Assembly (NCBI GenBank): GCA_018883245.1
Contig: VEQL01000001.1
Location: forward strand, 30,701-94,700
Direction of reading: 5' to 3'
Source: Chthoniobacterales bacterium
GTDB lineage: Bacteria > Verrucomicrobiota > Verrucomicrobiia > Chthoniobacterales > JACTMZ01
DNA length: 64,000 bases
This document shows positions 9,807 to 17,873 of the stretch, piece by piece. Position 1 is the first letter of the stretch, and each line of letters begins with the position of its first letter. Position numbers and translations under genes: made by a program. A model generated the notes under the pieces. That model searched no databases and was not told the origin of the DNA. It saw only the letters and a program-made list of their open reading frames with translations.

Positions 9807-10681
9807 CAGACTTTCTGCACCGCGGGACGTCCGAGCAGGCCGTAGGGTTTGAAGACGAGGATGACCAGGAGAAGCGAATAGACGACCAGGTCGCGGTAAG
9901 TCGAGGGCATCACGGTGACGATGAGAACTTCCACCGCGCCGAGCAAATAGCCTCCGAGCACCGCGCCGCGCACGTTGCCGATGCCGCCGATGACAGCGGC
10001 GACGAACGCCTTCCACCCGACCAGGATACCCATGGATGCGCCGATCACCGGGTAGGCCAGTCCGTAGAGCACGCCGGCCGCGCCGCCCAGCGCCGCGCCG
10101 ATCGCGAATGTCACGCTGATGATCGTGTTAACGGGCACACCCATGAGCGGCACGCTGAAGCGGTCCTGCGCGATGGCCCTCATGGCCATGCCGTAGCGTG
10201 TTTTGCGGATGAAGAAATCCAGCGCGACCATGAGTCCGACCGAGACGCCGATGATGAGAAGCTGCAGCGAGGAAATGCTGATCCCGGCCAGATGCCAGGT
10301 CACCGATTTGAAAATTTCCGGCATGCGCTGCGAGTAAGGACTGAGGCTGAGCGTGGTGTTCTGTATGACAAGACCGCAGCCGAGCGCGGTGATGATGGCC
10401 GAAACGCGGGGGGCGTTGCGCAGCGGACGGTAAGCCAGCCGCTCGATGCAGACGCCGAGGAGCGCCGTGGCCAGCATCACGATGAGGAGCGCCGCCACGA
10501 AGGGCACGGGCGCGACGAGAAGCAGGAGGAAGCAGAAGAACGCGCTCACCATGAACACATCACCGTGGGCGAAATTGATCATGACCAGCACGCCATAGAC
10601 CATGCTGTAGCCGAGCGCGATGAGCGCGTAGATCGATCCGAGTTGGACCGCGTTGATCGCCTGCTGCGCGAAATAATCCAT
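9806..10681 (-). CDS. livH: Branched-chain amino acid ABC transporter permease LivH
   Basis: Inner-membrane permease of 291 residues, starting MDYFAQQAINAVQLGSIYAL, the family N-terminus, followed by ALGYSMVYGVLVMINFAHGD. The stop overlaps the livM start (TGATG). Its start is 17 bases after the livK stop. Together with LivM it forms the membrane pore. Related systems also move urea or amides, so the exact substrate is not proven by this gene. Confidence 0.93.
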   Translation of the reverse strand: MDYFAQQAINAVQLGSIYALIALGYSMVYGVLVMINFAHGDVFMVSAFFCFLLLLVAPVPFVAALLIVMLATALLGVCIERLAYRPLRNAPRVSAIITALGCGLVIQNTTLSLSPYSQRMPEIFKSVTWHLAGISISSLQLLIIGVSVGLMVALDFFIRKTRYGMAMRAIAQDRFSVPLMGVPVNTIISVTFAIGAALGGAAGVLYGLAYPVIGASMGILVGWKAFVAAVIGGIGNVRGAVLGGYLLGAVEVLIVTVMPSTYRDLVVYSLLLVILVFKPYGLLGRPAVQKV

Positions 10682-10698
10682 GCGCGCGGCTCAGACGA

Positions 10699-11862
10699 TC
10701 AAGGCTGCGCGTTCGTCACCCACTGGAAGGCGCCGTCTTTGATCTGGAGGACGACGGCACTCTTGATCGGATCGCCCGAGCCGGGTTCGAAGCGGAAGGT
10801 GCCGGTCACGCCCTTGTATTCGCGGATCTGCGACAGCGCTTCGCGCAAAGCCTCTCGGTCATTCTTGCCGGCTTTCTCGATGGCTTCGGTCATGAGACCG
10901 CAGGCGTCGTAGGTGAGTGCGGCGACGTCGTCGGGCGCCTGCCCGTATTTGGCGGTGTAGTCGGTGACGAATTTCTTGGCTTCGTCGGTGGCGATCTGCG
11001 TGGAGAAGTGGTTGCAGAAATACGAGCCGTCGACATCGGCTCCTCCCAGCTTGATGATCTCGGGCGAACTCCATGCGTCGCTGCCGATGAACGGGACATT
11101 GATCCCGAGGCGGCGCGCCTGCTGGGCGATGAGCGGGACGTCGTTGTAATACGTCGGAAGGAAAATGATGTCGGGGTTGGCCTCGCGGATGTTGGTGAGC
11201 TGTGCGGAGAAATCCTTGTCGCCGGTCGTGAATGTCTCGAACGCGACAATCTCGCCGCCGTTGGCGGTGAAGGTTTCCTTGAAGAGAGCGGATTGCGCCA
11301 CGGGCGCCTCGGAGGCCACGTCATAGAGGACGGCCGCCCGCTTTGCCCCGAGGTTGTTGAGGGCGAACTTCGCAAGCACGAGCGCCTCGAATGGATCGGT
11401 GAAGCATCCGCGGAACACGTAGCGCTTCGGCGCGCCGGAAGTCGTGTCGGTCGTTGTCCTGGGGTTGGTGGACCACGGCGACATCATCACGCATTTGAGG
11501 CTCTCGGCGATTTCCCCGGCGGGAATGGCGCAGGCGCTGGAGTTCGGCCCGATCATCGCGACAACACCCTGGCTGGAAATGAGCTGCTGGGCGACCGACG
11601 CGGCTTGGTCGGCCTTGGCGCCGTTGTCGCGGACAACGAGTTCGACTTTCTTGGGTCCGCCCTCGAGCGCTACGCCGCCCTCCTTGTTGATCTGCTCGAA
11701 GAAAAGCTCCGCGGCGTTTTTGCTGGAGGCGCCCACCGCGGGGATGTCGCCGGTCAATTCGAGGTTCATACCGATTTTGACCGCGTCGCTTTTCGGACCG
11801 CCGCAAGCGGCGAGAAAAACCACGGACAACGCAGCGGAAAACAGCCGTATAGATCTTGTCAT
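10699..11862 (-). CDS. livK: Lipid-anchored substrate-binding protein of the liv ABC transporter
   Basis: Periplasmic-binding-fold protein of 387 residues with a lipoprotein signal (lipobox LAAC, Cys20), unlike the soluble enterobacterial LivK. The family start KIGMNLELTGDIPAVGASSKNA and the core FIGSDAWSSPEI are present. It is the first gene of livKHMGF, followed by cstA. It should deliver branched-chain or related amino acids to LivHM; other members of Peripla_BP_6 bind urea, amides or aromatic acids. Confidence 0.92.
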   Translation of the reverse strand: MTRSIRLFSAALSVVFLAACGGPKSDAVKIGMNLELTGDIPAVGASSKNAAELFFEQINKEGGVALEGGPKKVELVVRDNGAKADQAASVAQQLISSQGVVAMIGPNSSACAIPAGEIAESLKCVMMSPWSTNPRTTTDTTSGAPKRYVFRGCFTDPFEALVLAKFALNNLGAKRAAVLYDVASEAPVAQSALFKETFTANGGEIVAFETFTTGDKDFSAQLTNIREANPDIIFLPTYYNDVPLIAQQARRLGINVPFIGSDAWSSPEIIKLGGADVDGSYFCNHFSTQIATDEAKKFVTDYTAKYGQAPDDVAALTYDACGLMTEAIEKAGKNDREALREALSQIREYKGVTGTFRFEPGSGDPIKSAVVLQIKDGAFQWVTNAQP

Positions 11863-11909
11863 GCGGGGTGTTTAGGCGTGCGCTGCACGACCGGCAAGGG
11901 AATTTGGGC

Positions 11910-12386
11910 TCAACGCGGCGGGGCAAGGATGCGCACGGCGGGATCGAGCGCGCGGCGATCCGGGTAAATCATCGGCGGGGCGTTGGAAACCACCTCGTAT
12001 CCGGTGAGAACAAACTCGGGGTAGAAATCATTGCTTGCGGGTTCGTAAACCTTGCCGCCGGTGAAGCGCCCCTGCAGCCGGTATTCGGTGTTGTTGTCGA
12101 TACCCAGCACGCCCTGTGCGCGGTCCGGCGCGAGCTTGGTGTTCTCGTTCATCATCACCAGCTGGGCCGTGTTCCAAGGCTGGCCCGGGCGGCGCACCCA
12201 GCCCCACATTTTGTAATCTTTTTTGTAATAGCGTCGTCCGATGTAGTAGGCGCCGGGTTTTTCGGCGGCAATCATCGCGGCAGCACGCGGGTCGGGCTTG
12301 GCGGACGTGGATCCGGTGGTCTGGCAACCCGCGAGGCCCAGAAGCGCGGCAAGGGCGGGAAGCACGAGGAAAGCCGTGATACGCAT
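11910..12386 (-). CDS. Small lipoprotein, function unknown
   Basis: A 158-residue protein with a lipobox (LGLAGC, Cys21) after MRITAFLVLPALAALL. The rest is soluble and rich in Tyr and Trp (YYIGRRYYKKDYKMWGWVRR). It ends RILAPPR. The ATG at 12386 is chosen because it begins the signal peptide; the longer frame upstream has no signal. Located 47 bases past the livK start, on the same strand, and divergent from rlmN. I do not recognise a family. Confidence 0.8.
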   Translation of the reverse strand: MRITAFLVLPALAALLGLAGCQTTGSTSAKPDPRAAAMIAAEKPGAYYIGRRYYKKDYKMWGWVRRPGQPWNTAQLVMMNENTKLAPDRAQGVLGIDNNTEYRLQGRFTGGKVYEPASNDFYPEFVLTGYEVVSNAPPMIYPDRRALDPAVRILAPPR

Positions 12387-12468
12387 GGGCGCAACGGTAG
12401 TTTCACCCCGGCGCGGGTCAAGGCATCCTGCATTGGAATCCCCCGCCCTTCCGTGGCATGGTCTGCGC

Positions 12469-13536
12469 GTGATACCGATCCTCGGGGAAACTCTGGATTC
12501 TTTGACTGCCCGGTTGGGAGCCATGGGGCACAAGCCTTACCGCGCGCGGCAGGTCATGGAATGGATCCACGAGAAACGCGCGGCGGATTTCGCGGCGATG
12601 ACCGACCTGCCGGCGGGCTTGCGGGCGCAACTGACCGTGGAATTTCCCGCCGAAAAACTCGGGCAGGTGCGGATGACCGGGTCGGAGGACACCACACGCA
12701 AATTCCTTTTCCGCCTGCCCGACGGCCAATTCATCGAGAGCGTTTTTATCCCCGCCTCGCCCGCACTCTACGGCGAGACATCGGACCGCAAGACGCTGTG
12801 TGTATCCACGCAGGTGGGGTGCGCTTACGGATGCAAGTTCTGCGCCAGCGGTCTGCGCGGATGGAAACGCAATCTGACACCCGGAGAGATCACCGCGCAG
12901 GTCTTCCATGTCGGGCAGGCCACGGGCGAACGCGTGGACAACATTGTTTTCATGGGCATGGGCGAGCCGCTGGCGAATTGGAAAAATCTTTCGGTCGCCA
13001 TCGAGATTCTCAACGCCCCGTGGGGTTTCGAGATCGGCGCGCGCCACATCACTGTCTCGACGAGCGGACTCGTCCCGCAGATCCGCGAGTTGGCCGACCA
13101 TCCCGTGCCGGTGCGGTTGGCCATCTCGTTGCACGGGGCGACGGACGAAGTGCGCGATCAAATCATGCCGGTGAACAAGAAATATCCGCTCAAGGAACTT
13201 TTCGACGCGTGTGCGTATTTCACCTCGCGCCGCAAGCAAAAGCTCGGATTCGAATACATCCTCATCGCCGGGGTGAACGACGCGCCCGAGCAGGCACGGC
13301 GGCTCGCCATGCACGCGCGGCGGCTCGACGCCAAAGTGAACCTCATTCCCTACAACACAGTGGAAGGACTGCCATGGGAACGACCGTCCGTCGCGCGCCA
13401 GCAGGAATTCGCGAAAATTGTCCGGGCCGGCGGTGTGGTGGCAACGATCCGCCGCGAAAAAGGCCACGACATCGATGCCGCCTGCGGACAGTTGCGTTTG
13501 CGCGCCGAGGACGAATTGGCCGCGGCTCAAGCCTGA
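12469..13536 (+). CDS. rlmN: 23S rRNA (adenine-2503-C2)/tRNA A37 methyltransferase RlmN
   Basis: Radical SAM enzyme that methylates C2 of A2503 in 23S rRNA and A37 in tRNAs. The cluster-binding CxxxCxxC is C118, C122, C125 (CAYGCKFC). MGMGEPLANW follows, and the methyl-carrying cysteine is C339 in DAACGQLR. Length 355 from a GTG at 12469 (VIPILGETLDSL). Longer in-frame starts would run into the divergent lipoprotein start. Converges with dedA, and the 3' ends overlap by ten bases. Confidence 0.94.
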   Translation: MIPILGETLDSLTARLGAMGHKPYRARQVMEWIHEKRAADFAAMTDLPAGLRAQLTVEFPAEKLGQVRMTGSEDTTRKFLFRLPDGQFIESVFIPASPALYGETSDRKTLCVSTQVGCAYGCKFCASGLRGWKRNLTPGEITAQVFHVGQATGERVDNIVFMGMGEPLANWKNLSVAIEILNAPWGFEIGARHITVSTSGLVPQIRELADHPVPVRLAISLHGATDEVRDQIMPVNKKYPLKELFDACAYFTSRRKQKLGFEYILIAGVNDAPEQARRLAMHARRLDAKVNLIPYNTVEGLPWERPSVARQQEFAKIVRAGGVVATIRREKGHDIDAACGQLRLRAEDELAAAQA

Positions 13537-14174
13537 GCCGAGCGGCGCTTGGTCAGCCAAGCCTTCCCGAATTCCCACGCAATCGGCAGCACCGAGACGA
13601 TGATGATGCCGAGGATCACGAGCTTCATGTTCTTCTGCACGATTTCGAGGCCGCCGAAGAAGTAACCGCCGCCGAGGAAAAGCCCGACCCACAAAAAGGC
13701 GCCGGTGATGTTGAAGAACGCGAATTTCGAATAGGTCATCGAGGCGACGCCCGCAACGAACGGGGCGAAGGTGCGCACTATCGGGACGAAGCGCGCGAGG
13801 ATGATCGCGCGTCCGCCGTATTTCTCGTAAAAGGCGTGCGCTTTCATCAAGTGCTCTTTGTTGAAAAAGCGGCTGGATTCGTAGTGGAAAACTTTAGGGC
13901 CCATCCATTTGCCGATCGAGTAGTTGACGGCGTCACCGAGGATGGCGGCGATGAGAAGGAGCGGCGTGATAATGCGCACATCCATCCACCCCTTGGCCGC
14001 CAAGGCGCCGACCGCGAAGAGTAATGAATCGCCGGGGAGAAACGGCGTCACGATCAACCCGGTCTCGCAAAAAATGATGAGAAAGAGCAGCACGTAGATC
14101 CACAGACCGTAGTTGGTAATGAACCATTCGAGATGCCTTTCGGCGTGGAGGAAAAAATCGATGATTTCGGCCAT
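13527..14174 (-). CDS. DedA-family membrane protein
   Basis: Integral membrane protein of 215 residues. The family motif is ETGLIVTPFLPGDSLLFAVGALA, and later FHYESSRFFNKEHLMKAHAFYEKYGGRAIILARFVPIVRTFAPFVAG, containing the conserved RFxPxxR. DedA/DETT proteins act as lipid scramblases, including of undecaprenyl phosphate, and are needed for envelope homeostasis. The ATG at 14174 (MAEIIDFFLHAERHL) is the first with a membrane-protein N-terminus. Single-gene unit, divergent from nuoD. Confidence 0.93.
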   Translation of the reverse strand: MAEIIDFFLHAERHLEWFITNYGLWIYVLLFLIIFCETGLIVTPFLPGDSLLFAVGALAAKGWMDVRIITPLLLIAAILGDAVNYSIGKWMGPKVFHYESSRFFNKEHLMKAHAFYEKYGGRAIILARFVPIVRTFAPFVAGVASMTYSKFAFFNITGAFLWVGLFLGGGYFFGGLEIVQKNMKLVILGIIIVSVLPIAWEFGKAWLTKRRSAQA

Positions 14175-14405
14175 GGGACCGCGCTTTTTAGGTCCGGTGC
14201 GAAGCCGTGGCAAACGCAAAGCGCCCGCACTTGGAAATTTTCAAAGCGCACAAACTTGAGGACCAGGAGACCCTCATTTTTCCCGATGGAAAAAGGGACA
14301 ATTTTACGCAGCTGGCAGACAGCCTCACACACGAAAAGGCCAAGGTGCCGACAAACCGACGCCGGAAGTTGCCAAATGCACCCCGCAAACGTAAAAATCC
14401 CCGCG

Positions 14406-15653
14406 ATGTCCACCGTTATCGAGTCACCAGACACTGCATCTCGCGCCCGCGAGGCCGAAAGAAAAGCCCGCGAAAAAGGAGAGCTCCTCGGCGAGACGCT
14501 GACCATCAACATGGGTCCGTCGCATCCCTCGACCCACGGAGTGCTCCGCATCGTGCTGGAACTCGACGGCGAGATCATCACCAAGGCCACCCCGGATATC
14601 GGATACCTTCACCGCGGCGACGAAAAAATCGCCGAGAACATGCAATACAACCAGTTCGTGCCCTACACGGACCGTTTGGATTACCTGGCACCGCTGGCCA
14701 ACAACGTCGCCTACGCACTGGCCGTTGAAAAACTCATGGACTGGACACTGCCCCCGCGCGGACAAGCCATCCGCGTCATCTGCTGCGAGCTGGCGCGCAT
14801 TTCCTCGCACCTTCTCGGCATCGGCTGCTACGCGATGGACATCGGGGCAATGACGGTTTTCCTCTACACCTTCAACCACCGCGAAACGATCTACAATCTG
14901 TGCGAGCAGCTCACCGGCGCGAGGTTCACCACCTCTTACACTCGGGTGGGCGGAATGACCCGCGACATGCCGCCGGGCTTCGAGCAAGGCGTGCGCGCAT
15001 TCATCAAGGATCTGCTCCCGAGCCTCGATGAGGTGGACAAACTTCTCACCCGCAATCCGATCTGGATCGATCGCACGAAGGACATCGGGGTCATCGGCAG
15101 GGAGCGCGCCATCGCCTACGGCCTCACCGGTCCGAACCTTCGCGGCTCGGGCGTGGAATACGACCTTCGCAAGACGCACCCCTACCTCGGATACGAGCAG
15201 TATGACTTCGACGTCCCGGTCGGTTCGACGGGCGACTGCTTCGACCGCTACCTCGTCCGCATGGAAGAAATGCGCCAGAGCGTGCGCATCCTCGAACAGG
15301 CTCTCGCCAAGATGCCGTCCGGCCCCATCCACGTGGAGGACCCGAAAAACATCCTGCCGAAGAAAACCGATGTGATGACCAAGATGGAGGAACTCATCCA
15401 CCAGTTCATCATCACCACGCAGGGCATCGACGCGCCGGTCGGCGAGGTCTATTTCGCGGCGGAAAATCCCAAGGGGGAACTTGGATTTTACATCAACAGC
15501 AAGGGCGGCGGGGTTCCTTACCGCCTGAAGATCCGCGCCCCTTCCTTCGCCAATCTCAGCATTTTGCCGGAGTTGTTGCCGGGGCACTACGTGAGCGACG
15601 TGCCGGCGATTCTGGGCAGCATCGATTTTGTGATGGGCGAATGCGACCGTTAG
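14406..15653 (+). CDS. nuoD: NADH-quinone oxidoreductase subunit D
   Basis: Complex I 49-kDa subunit, 415 residues, located at the quinone-binding site. TINMGPSHPSTHGVLRIVLELDGE is the family start; later come the HRGDEKIAE and MPPGF elements, and FVMGECDR is the normal C-terminus. The ATG at 14406 (MSTVIESPD) begins after an unconserved 230-base leader. The gene stands alone, away from other nuo genes except nuoEF about 6 kb further on, so the complex I operon is split. Its stop is seven bases from the convergent infA stop. Confidence 0.95.
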   Translation: MSTVIESPDTASRAREAERKAREKGELLGETLTINMGPSHPSTHGVLRIVLELDGEIITKATPDIGYLHRGDEKIAENMQYNQFVPYTDRLDYLAPLANNVAYALAVEKLMDWTLPPRGQAIRVICCELARISSHLLGIGCYAMDIGAMTVFLYTFNHRETIYNLCEQLTGARFTTSYTRVGGMTRDMPPGFEQGVRAFIKDLLPSLDEVDKLLTRNPIWIDRTKDIGVIGRERAIAYGLTGPNLRGSGVEYDLRKTHPYLGYEQYDFDVPVGSTGDCFDRYLVRMEEMRQSVRILEQALAKMPSGPIHVEDPKNILPKKTDVMTKMEELIHQFIITTQGIDAPVGEVYFAAENPKGELGFYINSKGGGVPYRLKIRAPSFANLSILPELLPGHYVSDVPAILGSIDFVMGECDR

Positions 15654-15660
15654 GGCGCTT

Positions 15661-15879
15661 CTACTTTTCGCGGTAGGTGATGCGCGCCTTGGTCAGGTCG
15701 TAGGGCGAAATTTCTATCTGCACTTTGTCGCCCGGGACGATGCGGACGAAATGCTTGCGCATTTTGCCGCCGATGTGGGCAAGGACGACCGTATCGTTCG
15801 GCAATTTCACGCGGAACATCGTGCCGGGCAGAACCTCGACAACAACGCCTTCCGCGGGAATGGAATCTTCCTTGGCCAT
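15661..15879 (-). CDS. infA: Translation initiation factor IF-1
   Basis: OB-fold protein that occupies the ribosomal A site during initiation. [26 protein letters not shown] at the start and [33 protein letters not shown] at the end match the family over its full 72 residues. The ATG at 15879 lies only four bases after the luxC-type gene stop, so IF-1 may sit at the end of that transcript. I have no promoter evidence for separate expression. Confidence 0.97.
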   Translation of the reverse strand: MAKEDSIPAEGVVVEVLPGTMFRVKLPNDTVVLAHIGGKMRKHFVRIVPGDKVQIEISPYDLTKARITYREK

Positions 15880-15883
15880 GTGA

Positions 15884-16984
15884 TCAGCCAGTGAAGCCGG
15901 AGGACGGCTCGAAATCAACCCACTTGACGAGCGAAGCCAAGCGCCCGACTCCGCCATTGTGCCAAGTCCACGGTGGAAGTTGCATCCGGCCCACGGGACA
16001 GAAGCGCGAAGGTCGCAGAGCCGGGAAACGCCTCACTGTGTCCTCGGTGCACGGGTAAAGGCCGACGGCCCCCAGGTGCGCGGCCGCCGGTCCGAGCGCG
16101 GCGGCAAGATCATCCGGCAAAGGTCGGACAAAAATCACGCGGTTGAGAGGTGACGCGGGAAATCCCGTGTCGTTGTCCAGGACCACAGTCCAATCGAGGT
16201 TGGCTCCACCTTCCCAAATCGCCACCGATGGATCGGCAACGGCACGAAAGCGATAGGCCGCACGGAGATCCGCGATGGCGGCTTTCTCTCCCGCGCCGAG
16301 CGCACCCCGCGGATGCGTGCGGTTGAACTGCTCCATGGCCGCAGCAAGGCCCCCGGCGTATGCACGCGCGAATCCCGGCTCCGGTTCGCGCACATAGAAA
16401 ACCACGGGCGAGAGGCAACCCTGCTGGTCGAACAGCGACGCGTCGCGGGCCGCATCCGCGCAGGAGGAAAGAGCGGGATCGTGCCAGATGATCCCCAGGC
16501 TGACCTTGTGGCCGTAGCCGATGAAGATTTTGTCCGCAGCCAAGCGGGAGCGGATGGTTGCGACGGTTTCGTCCATCCCGAAAACAATCACCGCGTCCGC
16601 CCGCTCCATCCATTCGCCGGGCAAATCTTCCCGTGGTTCAACCTGACCACCCAGCGCATCGGGCAAGCGAGAAACAAATTCATCGACTTCGATCAATCCG
16701 CCCCGCGGCAATTTCAACAAGTTGCGACTGCCAAGGAGAAGTCCACCGACAAGGGATTGCAAGGCCGCGTGCGGCGTGTTGCCGCTGACCACGTGCAGAA
16801 TCGTGCACGGAGCAACAGCTTTGGTTTTGCCGTCGCCGTGCGGCACCCAAGCATCGAGAGCGTTCACATCACCGAGTTCCGCACGCACCCACGCAAGCAG
16901 ATCGTCCGCCGTCGTCGAACCGAGCAGCGCGCGGAATGGCTCCGCTGCAATAGCGAGCGATAGGGCGCGTTGCCGTGTGTTCAT
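15884..16984 (-). CDS. LuxC-type acyl-CoA/acyl-protein reductase
   Basis: LuxC-family aldehyde dehydrogenase-fold enzyme of 366 residues, expected to reduce a fatty acyl thioester to an aldehyde with NADPH. The candidate catalytic cysteine is C190 in [47 protein letters not shown] is the family's nucleotide-binding N-terminal region. Start at 16984 ([12 protein letters not shown]); the frame upstream runs into repeat DNA. A LuxE-type synthetase lies 4 kb upstream on the same strand. No luciferase is present, so a light-producing role is unlikely. The aldehyde may serve lipid or polymer synthesis (inference). Confidence 0.85.
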   Translation of the reverse strand: MNTRQRALSLAIAAEPFRALLGSTTADDLLAWVRAELGDVNALDAWVPHGDGKTKAVAPCTILHVVSGNTPHAALQSLVGGLLLGSRNLLKLPRGGLIEVDEFVSRLPDALGGQVEPREDLPGEWMERADAVIVFGMDETVATIRSRLAADKIFIGYGHKVSLGIIWHDPALSSCADAARDASLFDQQGCLSPVVFYVREPEPGFARAYAGGLAAAMEQFNRTHPRGALGAGEKAAIADLRAAYRFRAVADPSVAIWEGGANLDWTVVLDNDTGFPASPLNRVIFVRPLPDDLAAALGPAAAHLGAVGLYPCTEDTVRRFPALRPSRFCPVGRMQLPPWTWHNGGVGRLASLVKWVDFEPSSGFTG

Positions 16985-17064
16985 CACGATAAGCAGCAGA
17001 TGTTTCCGCCGGAGCCGCGCACTGGCGAGAACTTTGCACCGCACTACAGGATGCGACGCAAACT

Positions 17065-17148
17065 TTTTGGAGTGCGGTGGCGTAGGGCAAAGCCCACCTC
17101 GCCGCGTCCGCCAAGAGAAAGCGCCGTCATGCCGGCGCACTCCATAAT
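17065..17148. repeat. Short palindromic repeat element (MITE/REP-like)
   Basis: An 80-odd base intergenic stretch bounded by inverted 9-mers: TGGAGTGCG at 17068-17076 and CGCACTCCA at 17136-17144. The similarity extends inward with GGTGGC against GCCGGC. A second copy of the right end lies at 17824. Intergenic palindromes of this type, built on a TGGAGTGCG/CGCACTCCA edge, look like mobile non-coding repeats. Whether it is mobilised by a transposase cannot be told here. Confidence 0.6.
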
Positions 17149-17151
17149 ACC
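17123..17151. repeat. Left copy of 29-base direct repeat flanking vapBC
   Basis: Starts GCCGTCATGCCGGCG and continues CACTCCATAATACC. Matches the copy at 17824-17852 in 28 of 29 positions (T versus A at position 23). Lies just outside the vapC stop. It is also the right arm of the palindromic element at 17065-17148. Confidence 0.8.
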
Positions 17152-17162
17152 CTCCAACAAAC

Positions 17163-17543
17163 TCAGCTCCCAGCCTTGGCCAAGGCGAGGATCCGGTCGA
17201 AGTGTTTGTCGCAATGCTCCAAGTCCAAACAATGGGCAAGGGCGCACGCGGCGATCACAATGTCGCTGCTCGGAACCGTAAGTCCCTTCTCGCGGCAGCG
17301 GAGTGCGAGCCGCGACGCCATCCTCCACGTTTGCGGATCGACCGGGACGCGGCCGATTTCCTTTTCCATTTCGGCAAGATGTCGCTTTTCATTCGAACCA
17401 CGGACCCCGTGCCAAAGCTCAACGAGCGTCATGTCGCACCATGCGGCGTTGCCGGAGAGGACGAGCATCTCAACACGGTCGCCGACCTCGGAATCGCGCT
17501 CGCGCAGGTATTCCACCCAGCTCGACGTGTCCACCAGAGTCAT
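17163..17543 (-). CDS. vapC: PIN-domain ribonuclease toxin VapC
   Basis: PIN-domain toxin of 126 residues, a magnesium-dependent RNase in the cytoplasm. Acidic active-site residues are D4 (MTLVDTSSW), the glutamate in DMTLVELWHG, and the aspartates in VPSSDIVIAACAL and DKHFDRI. The start overlaps the vapB stop as ATGA, the usual order of antitoxin then toxin. Complete length, so probably functional. Confidence 0.9.
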   Translation of the reverse strand: MTLVDTSSWVEYLRERDSEVGDRVEMLVLSGNAAWCDMTLVELWHGVRGSNEKRHLAEMEKEIGRVPVDPQTWRMASRLALRCREKGLTVPSSDIVIAACALAHCLDLEHCDKHFDRILALAKAGS

Positions 17544-17761
17544 CGTGCTTTAACCGTATCGGACGCACGTGTTGCCTGCAGTTCCGCTTGTGACATGAAA
17601 TCACGGAAGCGTCCGCGCACCTTCGCATTGAGTTGCTCGAGCCTCTTCAGCTTGTTGAAGGTTTCCAAGGCGGTCACGACTGCTTCGCGCTTGGTGGTGG
17701 CACCGGTGAATTTCATGGCTTCGCGAAGAGCCTCATCCGGAACATCGAGCGTAGTTTTCAT
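17540..17761 (-). CDS. vapB: Antitoxin VapB
   Basis: A 73-residue partner of the PIN toxin. MKTTLDVPDEALREAMKFTG followed by TKREAVVTALETF has the ribbon-helix-helix layout used by MetJ/Arc-type VapB proteins, and the C-terminal part should wrap the toxin. It likely represses its own promoter in the 112 bases upstream, which also contain the second direct repeat. I could not identify an operator by eye. Confidence 0.88.
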   Translation of the reverse strand: MKTTLDVPDEALREAMKFTGATTKREAVVTALETFNKLKRLEQLNAKVRGRFRDFMSQAELQATRASDTVKAR

Positions 17762-17823
17762 GATTCCAAATTAGGCGCGACAGGAATCCTGTCAACGCAC
17801 TGTTGTAATCCACAATCCAAAGT

Positions 17824-17852
17824 GCCGTCATGCCGGCGCACTCCAAAATACC
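17824..17852. repeat. Right copy of 29-base direct repeat flanking vapBC
   Basis: Differs from the copy at 17123-17151 by one base and has the same orientation. It lies between vapB and the hppA stop. The TGGAGTGCG half seen on the other side is absent here, so this copy looks like a solo end. The two copies bracket the vapBC genes in about 730 bases. Confidence 0.8.
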
Positions 17853-17873
17853 GCCGCGCGACGAATGCCGGTA

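Noticed and set aside
14207..14405. A GTG-started frame in the 230-base gap before nuoD (VANAKRPHLEIFKAHK...)
   Set aside because: The first 45 residues look protein-like, but the frame continues through nuoD in another frame as Arg-rich sequence, and there is no ribosome site or homology. It may be a decayed remnant.
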